The notes under the pieces were generated by a model. It saw only the letters and a list, made by a program, of their open reading frames with translations. It was not told the origin of the DNA and did not search any database. DNA of 64,000 nucleotides from a virus. The position numbers were made by a program, and so were the translations under genes. Of this stretch, positions 43,270 through 50,650 are shown in pieces; the first letter of the stretch is position 1; each line of letters begins with the position of its first letter. The stretch lies in IMG/VR virus record IMGVR_UViG_3300028829_005098, positions 1 through 64,000 of that record. One strand, 5' to 3'.

Positions 43270-44119
43270 GACTCTTTAACTCCTTCAACAATTCATAACT
43301 CATTAGCAAGGTTGTTACTTGTGAATCTCTTACAACTTTTCCTTCAGTTGTTTTATCAAGTTGTGTTATTACTTCTTTCAACTTAATTTTTACCACATCG
43401 TCACTTACTATTTCTATGAACTTTTCGATTTCTTCTTTTATCAAAGGAACTTGTTTATTAACATATTCACGCAAACTATTTGTATTTGAAATATTATTTA
43501 TATAATTCTTTAAAAGTGTTTGTTGAGCATCGTCTAAATTACTATACTTTTTATTAAAAGAGTCTACCAACAAACGATATGTAATTAATCTTAAATCTTC
43601 GTTTTGCTTTTCATACTCATTTACCGCAACCACTTCATTTTTATCATTAGAGTGAGAAACTAAATTTTGAATTATTGTATTTTTTGACTCGTATATTTCT
43701 TTTGGATCGCAATATACCAAAGGATTGCGACTTTCAAATAACTTAAAAATACTAGCATAAGTTTTATAGTTTTTAATTTTTGCACGAAACAAATCGTTAA
43801 TTGAATAAGTTTCTTTTATATCTTTTACTAAATCATACCGTGCCTCGGCAAGTTTCTTAGCAGATAATTTTTGATGGTTTGTTTTTACAACATCAAGTAA
43901 TGACTCTGCTTTAGTTGAATCTGTTACTGATTCTTCAATCAACAACTGATATAATCTTTGTTCTTTGCCAAGACAAGTGTTTTCACAAAAATGCTTTTTT
44001 AGAAGTTTGTTTGCAGGTGTATCTTGTTTACCATCAAGTACATCAGCAGTAATCTGCCTAACCAGCAACTCGAATAATATTCCAGTATTTTTGTATTTTG
44101 TGTGTTTTAGTTTTTTCAC
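43250..44119 (-). CDS. Conserved phage head-region protein, unknown function
   Basis: 289 residues, mostly helical, starting from a GTG at 44119. The opening KYKNTGILFELLVRQITADV followed by LDGKQDTPANKLLKKHFCEN is a pattern I recall from unassigned proteins next to the portal gene in marine T4-like phages. AGG lies 8 bases before the GTG. It is the first gene after the portal, where T4 has gp67/gp68 core proteins, so a prohead core role is possible. Confidence 0.6.
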   Translation of the reverse strand: MKKLKHTKYKNTGILFELLVRQITADVLDGKQDTPANKLLKKHFCENTCLGKEQRLYQLLIEESVTDSTKAESLLDVVKTNHQKLSAKKLAEARYDLVKDIKETYSINDLFRAKIKNYKTYASIFKLFESRNPLVYCDPKEIYESKNTIIQNLVSHSNDKNEVVAVNEYEKQNEDLRLITYRLLVDSFNKKYSNLDDAQQTLLKNYINNISNTNSLREYVNKQVPLIKEEIEKFIEIVSDDVVKIKLKEVITQLDKTTEGKVVRDSQVTTLLMSYELLKELKSHANKEK

Positions 44120-44149
44120 ATCGATGCCTAAATTATCATATATATGAGT

Positions 44150-44163
44150 ATAAATATAAATAT
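44150..44163 (-). promoter_or_regulatory. Two overlapping ATATTTAT motifs after the portal gene
   Basis: Coding-strand ATATTTATATTTAT, 30 bases before the GTG of the 289-residue gene. It could start a transcript for the run of small head genes. Confidence 0.45.
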
Positions 44164-44186
44164 AAAAGAGATTTTAATAAAATATT

Positions 44187-46025
44187 TTAATTTTGTTTGT
44201 TATTGGTTGTAGATTCCGTTATATGTTTCTCATCAGAATCTTTGTTTTCTTCACACAATAACTTTGACATTTCATTATCAGTTTTGCGTTTTTTTCCAAG
44301 AAAATCATCTAGTTTCTTTAAATCAGATTCTAATTTTAATGGAGAATCACCCCAATCACGACCATCAACTCTTCTTTCGTCTGCACCTAGTCTATCACGA
44401 CCCATTGGTTTTTCATCAGGATGATCGTACTTTTTATTCGCATTTTTTCGTTTCTTTTCTTCTTTTTTTCTATCTTTGATTCTTTGTTGATGCTCTTCAT
44501 CTGTTTCGTTTTCAAACTTACCAAATCCCCAACTTTCATCATCACCTAGTTCTTCACCATCTTCCTGTGAGGGATTTGCGGGATCATTTCCTTCGTTTTG
44601 AATACTTTCTAATCTAAAGAACTCTTTGGCATCATCTACAAAGTTATTTCGTATTTCATTAACTTCATCTTCAGGTAATCCAAATATTTTATCATAAACC
44701 CATTCTTTAGAGAACATTTTAGCATCTATCATATCACGTGCAGTATTTAATTTTTCGGAAAGAATTCTAACTCGTTCTTCTTCAAATATAGTAGATGGAT
44801 TTGTTAATTGTAAACTAAAATCAACCAACTTAGCATCAGTATAACCTTGTGAATATAAATGAACAACTGCGATCTTGGTTAATTCACTTATCATTATTCT
44901 TTGTAATCTTTCAATAGTTCTAGCAAATCTAATATCTTCGGCTGCGAGTGTTGCTTTACCTGTTATACTTTCATCATATCCAAGAAATGCTTTAGGAACT
45001 TTAAGTGCGGCCATCATTTTGTTTTTAACATACTCAATATCCTCAGTTCCATCGTAAGTCATTGCACCAAGATTTTCAATACGAGTACCACTATCTCCAC
45101 CACGAACAGGCATGAAGAAATCTTCAGTCATGTTTTGTAGATTGAATTTAAGATTATAGTCCCCTGTTTTTTCATCTACAAACGGAACTTTTTTCATTTT
45201 AGTCATAACTTTTTGCATAAAGTTATCAACCTCATTCGGTGGAATATTACCAATATCAATATAAAACATTCTTTTTTCAGGTGCTCGCATGATTCTGTGA
45301 ATAAGCATAGCATCTTCCATCAGTTGAAGTTGTTTCCATGTTCTGCGGGCAGGTTCTATCATACTTTTCCCATATGGAAGATAATTGGTATCACCAAGCA
45401 TTCTAAAGTGAGCAATTTCATAGTTTTCGTATTGTGCTTTAGTAGAACCTTCTTGTTTGAATACAACTAGATTAGGATTTGCAGGATCCATATCTTCTAT
45501 ACGAATCATTTCGTATGTCGAAACGGGTTTTACATTTAATACACCGTACTCTGGTTCAATTTCTAAATGTAAATAGAAATCTCCATATTTACACATATTG
45601 CGAGTCCATCCCCACAAATTAAACTCTACATTTAATATATCGTAAAATAAATTCTCTAGTATTTTTTTTACATTTGAATCTTTACTTTTAATTTGTAGTA
45701 TTTCTCCAAATTCACTTCGTGTAGTAGATTCATCGGCATAAATATCTAATGCACTTGATATAATTGGATCAGTATCCATTATTTCATAGTCACTAAATAA
45801 TTCAAGTCGTGCAGTTTGAAATCCTAAATTATTAAATCCACTTGCATAATCACTAAATAGTGTATGCATTCTGTCGTATTTATCTCTTGTTTTCTTAGAG
45901 TATTGTAAACGATCTGTATCTACTACTTTAGACTTTTTTCCACCAATATTTCTAACAACTACACCTGTTGAAAATAGTTTCTTTAAACCACTAAATAGTT
46001 TTTGTGTTCTGTTTTGTTCTGCCAT
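44187..46025 (-). CDS. Portal protein (T4 gp20-like)
   Basis: Forms the dodecameric DNA gate at one head vertex. ELFSDYEIMDTDPIISSALD with IYADESTTRSEFGEILQI (about residues 75-115), KPVSTYEMIRIEDMDP, YGKSMIEPARRTWKQLQLME and LIHRIMRAPEKRMFYIDIGN are characteristic. GYDESITGKATLAAEDIRFA, then RTIERLQRIMISELTKI, mark the stem/clip part. The last 130 residues are charged and variable. At 612 residues it is somewhat longer than T4 gp20 (524). AAAAGG precedes the ATG by about 8 bases. Confidence 0.96.
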   Translation of the reverse strand: MAEQNRTQKLFSGLKKLFSTGVVVRNIGGKKSKVVDTDRLQYSKKTRDKYDRMHTLFSDYASGFNNLGFQTARLELFSDYEIMDTDPIISSALDIYADESTTRSEFGEILQIKSKDSNVKKILENLFYDILNVEFNLWGWTRNMCKYGDFYLHLEIEPEYGVLNVKPVSTYEMIRIEDMDPANPNLVVFKQEGSTKAQYENYEIAHFRMLGDTNYLPYGKSMIEPARRTWKQLQLMEDAMLIHRIMRAPEKRMFYIDIGNIPPNEVDNFMQKVMTKMKKVPFVDEKTGDYNLKFNLQNMTEDFFMPVRGGDSGTRIENLGAMTYDGTEDIEYVKNKMMAALKVPKAFLGYDESITGKATLAAEDIRFARTIERLQRIMISELTKIAVVHLYSQGYTDAKLVDFSLQLTNPSTIFEEERVRILSEKLNTARDMIDAKMFSKEWVYDKIFGLPEDEVNEIRNNFVDDAKEFFRLESIQNEGNDPANPSQEDGEELGDDESWGFGKFENETDEEHQQRIKDRKKEEKKRKNANKKYDHPDEKPMGRDRLGADERRVDGRDWGDSPLKLESDLKKLDDFLGKKRKTDNEMSKLLCEENKDSDEKHITESTTNNKQN

Positions 46026-46083
46026 TGTTTAACCTTTTTAATATGCCAATTTACATTAAATAATATTTAGTAATATATGTCAA

Positions 46084-46689
46084 TTAAAAATCCGCATCAC
46101 TGGCAGCATTAATTAAATCACCCCCATCAAAGCTTTGAAGGGGTCCTAATGGATTTCTTTGCTTTTCTAATTTATCTATATTTTTTTCACCTGAATATAA
46201 AACATACTCCACCACATCATCTACAATCATAATTAAGCACGAAAACTTCCATCCTGTGATGTGTGTATCTTTTCTGAAATTTAATGCATCTAATAGATAA
46301 CTTCCCTCTCGTTGTTTTACAATTCTTTCAAGATTAACTTCATATGCTTTTAACTTTTCACGTGCAGCCAAACTTGTTATAACTCCCTCAGGTAAATCAA
46401 TATTATTAAATAATGTGTATCGTGAGGGACTATCTAATTTAAACTTTGACATAATATCAAGATAAGTTAATTTTTTTACATTTGCCATATTTTCTAAATC
46501 TATCCCCATATCCAATAAATCTTTATTTGTAGTTTTTCCTAGTTCAATTTTACCTATATCGTTTTCTATTGTATCAAAACTCATATATTTTGATTCAGTA
46601 TAAGTCACAGAACTTGGAAGTAATCTTTTATTATTACATCCACATAAAAGTAAAGCACACAAACAAATTGTTATATTTAATATTTTCAT
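46084..46689 (-). CDS. Lipoprotein of possible bacterial origin between terminase and portal
   Basis: 201 residues. The N-terminus MKILNITICLCALLLCGCNN is a signal peptide with lipobox L-C-G-C (lipidated Cys at 18). The body contains GKIELGKTTNKDLLDMGIDL, then ANVKKLTYLDIMSKF, AAREKLKAYEVNLERIVKQR, SYLLDALNFRKDTHITGWKF and MIVDDVVEYVLYSGEKNID. From memory this order (a BamE-like opening, LTYLDIM, ARE..KAY, LNFR..TGW) resembles lipoproteins of gammaproteobacterial chromosomes; this needs a search. It has a good GGAG and sits within the packaging operon, an unusual place. It may act at the host envelope, for example in exclusion of other phages. Confidence 0.7.
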   Translation of the reverse strand: MKILNITICLCALLLCGCNNKRLLPSSVTYTESKYMSFDTIENDIGKIELGKTTNKDLLDMGIDLENMANVKKLTYLDIMSKFKLDSPSRYTLFNNIDLPEGVITSLAAREKLKAYEVNLERIVKQREGSYLLDALNFRKDTHITGWKFSCLIMIVDDVVEYVLYSGEKNIDKLEKQRNPLGPLQSFDGGDLINAASDADF

Positions 46690-46699
46690 TTTTAATCTC

Positions 46700-48295
46700 C
46701 TATTGTAATAACCAATCTAAACTCTCAGTTCCTCCGTGTGGATTTCTCATTTCATATGGATTACTTGCTAAACCAGAGTTGTGATAGTTTTTTCCTACGT
46801 TCATGTTTGTTGTACTTCCCATATAATCAAATAAACTTTTTTGAGTTTGGACATTTTCATTTCTAAATCTAAGTGCAGTATCACGAACCCACAGAGATAT
46901 ACACAAACTCATTACCAAATCATCATTATATCCTTGCATTGCTTCTGCTCGTTGTCCGTTCCATATAAAAGTAAATAATTCATCCGTTGTTCGTTCTGAT
47001 AAAATGTTAACTTCCTTTTCACGAATATATTGTTCCATTTTACTAATAATAAGTGGACGTGTTTTAATAGATGTTGTGAAACCAGGAACTTGTTTCTTTT
47101 CCATACGATTTAGTTTATTGGTATGTTGTGAAAATTCATCTATATACTGATAATCACGTTGTGTATAATATAAATTGTTGTATCCTTTATCTATAATTTG
47201 TTGCAATACTGCCCAACCTATATTGGCATTTTCCACAACTAATAATGCTCCGTTGAATTCACTTGCCACCGCAACCAAAAGGTTTCCAAAGTCTTTAGTT
47301 TCAATTTCACCTTTAAATTCAGCAACTTGCTTTACATTTTCTACATCAAATACATGAAATGCACTTTTGTCACGTCCATCTCCACGTGCAACATCGGCTG
47401 CTACTACATAATCTTTGTTATGATTGGGATATTCCCATATCCAATATTCTTTATTTGCACCTCGTTTTTCAACAGGTTCTTGTACCATATTTTCTTTATA
47501 CCATTCTAACAAACTTGCATCTACAACAGAACGACCACTGCTAATAAAGTCACAATCACATTCTTGCGCCGCATCTTTTTCACCAAGAACTTTTGTTTGT
47601 AAATCTCTCCACTTTTGATCTCTATCAGGATGCAATGACCAATGCAAATTGATTGGATTAAAGTCATTTGATCCGTCCATAGTACCAACCCAAGTTTTGT
47701 GGAAAAAATTACCGATACCATTTGGAGTAGATAATAGAATAGAACGACCACCCGTTGTAATTGTAGATTGCGATGCAGTCCATATGTCTTCCATGTTTGT
47801 AATAAACGCACACTCGTCCACGATAAGTAAACTCAATGATGACGAACGAGAAGCATCTACACTACTTGAAGCCGCACGAATATTACTTCCGTTTTTAAAA
47901 CGCATACTAAGTTTGTTTTTTTCTGTACACTCATTTCTCAACCAACTTGGTAAATGTTCGGACATATGGGTTACTTTAGTAACAATATTTTTTGCAGTTT
48001 CTTGGTTAATAGCAATACACAAAATAGATTTATCTGTAAAAAAGGTCATTAACCACAATGCATAACCAGATACAAGTGTAGATATACCCATTTGTCTTGC
48101 TTTTAATACAATATTAAATTGTTCGTCACGAAAACTTTCAAGGGTTTTTGATTGAAAATCGTATAATGCAAATGGAATAGTACCCAGTGTAGGGTGTTGA
48201 ATTTTGCAGTATTTTTTCATAAAGTATGAAGGTGACTTCAAACACTCAGCATACTCTTCTTTGATTATTTCTCTTAATGGTTTATTAGTTGCCAT
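46700..48295 (-). CDS. Terminase large subunit (T4 gp17-like)
   Basis: ATP-driven DNA packaging motor and headful nuclease. ATPase motifs: KARQMGISTLVSG (Walker A, about residues 62-70), SLLIVDECAF (Walker B, about 155-163), and coupling motif SILLSTPNGIGNFF. The RNase H-fold nuclease has AADVARGDGRDKSAFHVFD (about 298), LLVVENANIGWAV and, near the end, GYNDDLVMSLCISLW. At 531 residues it is shorter than T4 gp17 (610). No Shine-Dalgarno sequence is seen; the promoter-like motif ends 5 bases before the ATG. Confidence 0.96.
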   Translation of the reverse strand: MATNKPLREIIKEEYAECLKSPSYFMKKYCKIQHPTLGTIPFALYDFQSKTLESFRDEQFNIVLKARQMGISTLVSGYALWLMTFFTDKSILCIAINQETAKNIVTKVTHMSEHLPSWLRNECTEKNKLSMRFKNGSNIRAASSSVDASRSSSLSLLIVDECAFITNMEDIWTASQSTITTGGRSILLSTPNGIGNFFHKTWVGTMDGSNDFNPINLHWSLHPDRDQKWRDLQTKVLGEKDAAQECDCDFISSGRSVVDASLLEWYKENMVQEPVEKRGANKEYWIWEYPNHNKDYVVAADVARGDGRDKSAFHVFDVENVKQVAEFKGEIETKDFGNLLVAVASEFNGALLVVENANIGWAVLQQIIDKGYNNLYYTQRDYQYIDEFSQHTNKLNRMEKKQVPGFTTSIKTRPLIISKMEQYIREKEVNILSERTTDELFTFIWNGQRAEAMQGYNDDLVMSLCISLWVRDTALRFRNENVQTQKSLFDYMGSTTNMNVGKNYHNSGLASNPYEMRNPHGGTESLDWLLQ

Positions 48296-48300
48296 CGAGA

Positions 48301-48308
48301 ATAAATAT
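48301..48308 (-). promoter_or_regulatory. ATATTTAT motif 5 bases before the terminase start
   Basis: Coding-strand ATATATATTTATTCTCGATG. Spacing and sequence nearly equal those at 29674 and 35891. Confidence 0.55.
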
Positions 48309-48354
48309 ATATGTATTTAATTTTCTATAATATAAAAAAGTTTAGAGGTATCGT

Positions 48355-48981
48355 CTAAAATTTTATATTTTCATACTCTAGTAGATCAGTTTCTACTTCA
48401 CGTAATCTTTTTTCAAGTTCTTCTAAATCATTCTCTAGGTCATTTATGACTTTAGATTTATCAGGAAGAGTCCATTGTTCTAATGTACCATTTTCATTTA
48501 AGAACTCAGGATCATCGTTTATATACTTTTTAGATTCGACAAGTTTTGTACGTGTTTCAAATAAAAAACTTCGTTCGTTTTCAAGCATAGTCTTTTTTTC
48601 ATATGCTTCGTATTTACCTTCATCTTTTAATTTTTGTTCATATTCATAAACACAATCAAAACACATACCTTTTTTTGCAAGCATTTTTTTATCAAGATAT
48701 TTGCTTGGGTCACAGGTACAAACCTCTTTAGGACAATTTGGTGCTTCTCGTAGACTTTTACGAACTTTATCAAAAAGAGTTTCAGTTCTTACTTTTGTAT
48801 TATCTCCGATTTGCTTCCACTCTTTACCATCGGAGTCTGTCCAAATTTCACCGATTTCTTTTTTTTCGTATTTATTGTTTTCTCCTTCGTATCCATGTAC
48901 TTTAGGAATTTCTTCACCTTTAAATAATTTACGAGAACGTTTAATAACGTACTTCAGATCGTCTTTATCCATTTTTGCCAT
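48355..48981 (-). CDS. Cysteine-containing helical protein upstream of terminase
   Basis: 208 residues. It starts MAKMDKDDLKYVIKRSRKLF. The middle has a probable zinc-binding cluster: CPKEVCTCDPSKYLDKKMLA, then KKGMCFDCVYEYEQ (C-x4-C-x-C and C-x2-C). The last 45 residues (NDLENDLEELEKRLREVETD) are a coiled coil. It lies directly upstream of the large terminase gene where T4 has gp16, but T4 gp16 has no such cysteines, so small terminase is only a positional guess. Confidence 0.55.
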   Translation of the reverse strand: MAKMDKDDLKYVIKRSRKLFKGEEIPKVHGYEGENNKYEKKEIGEIWTDSDGKEWKQIGDNTKVRTETLFDKVRKSLREAPNCPKEVCTCDPSKYLDKKMLAKKGMCFDCVYEYEQKLKDEGKYEAYEKKTMLENERSFLFETRTKLVESKKYINDDPEFLNENGTLEQWTLPDKSKVINDLENDLEELEKRLREVETDLLEYENIKF

Positions 48982-49004
48982 GAGTTTATTAAAACACTAT
49001 TATA

Positions 49005-49412
49005 CTATTTTGTCAAAAGGAAATTAAACTTTTTTATGGATTCTTTTAAAAAACAATTTATCAAAAAGTTATGATATTGTTTTCTGTATTTTTCTTTTTG
49101 TTTTTCTGTAATATCTCTTTTTAAAAATGATAGTTCGTTTGAGCATATTTCTTCATCGTAAATATCATATTCTAATATTGAAAATATTTGTTTCAACGAC
49201 AGATGAGTTTCGTAGTAGTTATATGAATTTCGTATTATTAACTGAATATACTTTGAACGTTCTCGTATTTCTTCTATAAATTCTCTGTCAAGATAGGGAA
49301 TTTTTTGTGGAAGAGTTGCACGATGTGATGTATTAAATAATACAATAACTTCATTTAATACGTCATAAACTTCTTGTGCAGTTAAATAAAGATTTCCATT
49401 TAATTTAATCAT
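49005..49412 (-). CDS. Small hypothetical protein
   Basis: 135 residues, helical and basic overall, starting MIKLNGNLYLTAQEVYDVLN. No motif is recognised. It overlaps the end of the 414-residue basic gene by 8 bases, so it is translationally coupled and part of the virion-associated block leading to the terminase. Confidence 0.55.
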   Translation of the reverse strand: MIKLNGNLYLTAQEVYDVLNEVIVLFNTSHRATLPQKIPYLDREFIEEIRERSKYIQLIIRNSYNYYETHLSLKQIFSILEYDIYDEEICSNELSFLKRDITEKQKEKYRKQYHNFLINCFLKESIKKFNFLLTK

Positions 49413-50649
49413 TATTGTTTTTAAACTTTTTTCTATCGTAGACTTTTTTACTTTTCATAGGTCTACTACTAGGAAGTGTAGGTTTGCGAATCTTTTTATA
49501 TGCATCCATTTTTGATATAAGTTTATTTCTTTTAGATTCCGACAATTTTTTAATTTTGTGAACAAGCATTTTTATATACTCCTTTTTGCTTCCTCTTCCT
49601 TTGAAGTATGAACTTTTATCACTTAACATTTTTGCAATATCAAGCATTCCTTGTAAGTCTTTTAAATTATCTTCTTTTTCTTTATCTTCCATTTTTAAAT
49701 CCTCGTCAATAGGTCCGTCTATTTTGGTAAATTCTACATAATAATTTCCATCACTATCTTGTATTATTTTACCACCAACTTCTTTTGAATGCTTTTTAGC
49801 ATCTTCTTTATTTTTAAATTTCAAAGGTTCTATATTACCATTTTTATTTGTACCAGATAAATTTGCTTCACCACCACCTACATTATGTTTACTTATATTA
49901 AACTCTTCGGTAAAAAATCTATTTTTATTTAGTGGTGATAAAGCCGCACTCGTTCCAATAGTAACTAAACGATTATATCTTATAAGTTGATCTATAATAG
50001 AAACAATGTTATTCATAAAAGGTTTTTTTTCAAGTTCAGGTATTTCTTTTTCTATATTACGAATTGTTTGTTGTAAATGACCTTTACCGAATTTTTCGTC
50101 TTTTATCATTTTTAGTATACCCGGATACTTTCGCTTTATTAGTTCGTATGTTTTCTTGACATTAAATTTTGTTTCACGTGAGTTAAACTTATCATGTACC
50201 ACTTTTGCAAGAGTTGTAGTTATCCCCACCACACCACCAACTGCAGCCACAATAGACGCAATCGTTAATGGATCAACCGATTCATTTATATTTACTTCTT
50301 TATCCGAACTGTTTCTTATTTTTGCTACCCTTGCTTTTTCCTTCTTCTTAACTGCGGGTAGCATTCGTTTTGCTAATTTAGCAACTAAACCTTTTTTATT
50401 TGCAAGTTTCTTATCGATCAATTCTTTCTGACCTACACTTAAATCTTTATAGGACTTTCCACCTGCCATCTTTTTTACTATTAGTGTTTTGGCAGCCTTC
50501 TCAGCAGATGCTTTTAACTTTGCAGGACTTTTCATTCTTTTGGCAAATAACTTTTTCTTGGCTGCTCGTTTTTTTGCAGTTCTTCTTGCGGCCTGAGAAA
50601 GTTTGCGTCTTGCGATTCTTGATAATTTTCTTTCTGCTTGGTCTTCCAT
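49405..50649 (-). CDS. Very basic, DNA-binding-like virion-associated protein
   Basis: 414 residues. Residues 1-115 are dominated by Lys, Arg and Ala (KLSRIARRKLSQAARRTAKK, RAAKKKLFAKRMKSPAKLKA), resembling histone-like tails, with KTLIVKKMAGGKSYKDLSVG, a segment I recall from basic proteins of other T4-like phages. INESVDP near residue 120 contains an I-x-E site and precedes a hydrophobic helix (IASIVAAVGGVVGITTTLAK). The rest is charged; the end is again basic. It may bind packaged DNA or be injected with it, with the basic N-terminus removed by the protease. It starts 1 base after the ligase fusion gene. Confidence 0.6.
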   Translation of the reverse strand: MEDQAERKLSRIARRKLSQAARRTAKKRAAKKKLFAKRMKSPAKLKASAEKAAKTLIVKKMAGGKSYKDLSVGQKELIDKKLANKKGLVAKLAKRMLPAVKKKEKARVAKIRNSSDKEVNINESVDPLTIASIVAAVGGVVGITTTLAKVVHDKFNSRETKFNVKKTYELIKRKYPGILKMIKDEKFGKGHLQQTIRNIEKEIPELEKKPFMNNIVSIIDQLIRYNRLVTIGTSAALSPLNKNRFFTEEFNISKHNVGGGEANLSGTNKNGNIEPLKFKNKEDAKKHSKEVGGKIIQDSDGNYYVEFTKIDGPIDEDLKMEDKEKEDNLKDLQGMLDIAKMLSDKSSYFKGRGSKKEYIKMLVHKIKKLSESKRNKLISKMDAYKKIRKPTLPSSRPMKSKKVYDRKKFKNNND

Positions 50650-50650
50650 A

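Noticed and set aside
48355-48981. Small terminase subunit (gp16)
   Set aside because: Only the position next to the large terminase supports it. The Cys cluster and coiled coil do not match T4 gp16, so the entry is kept as unknown.
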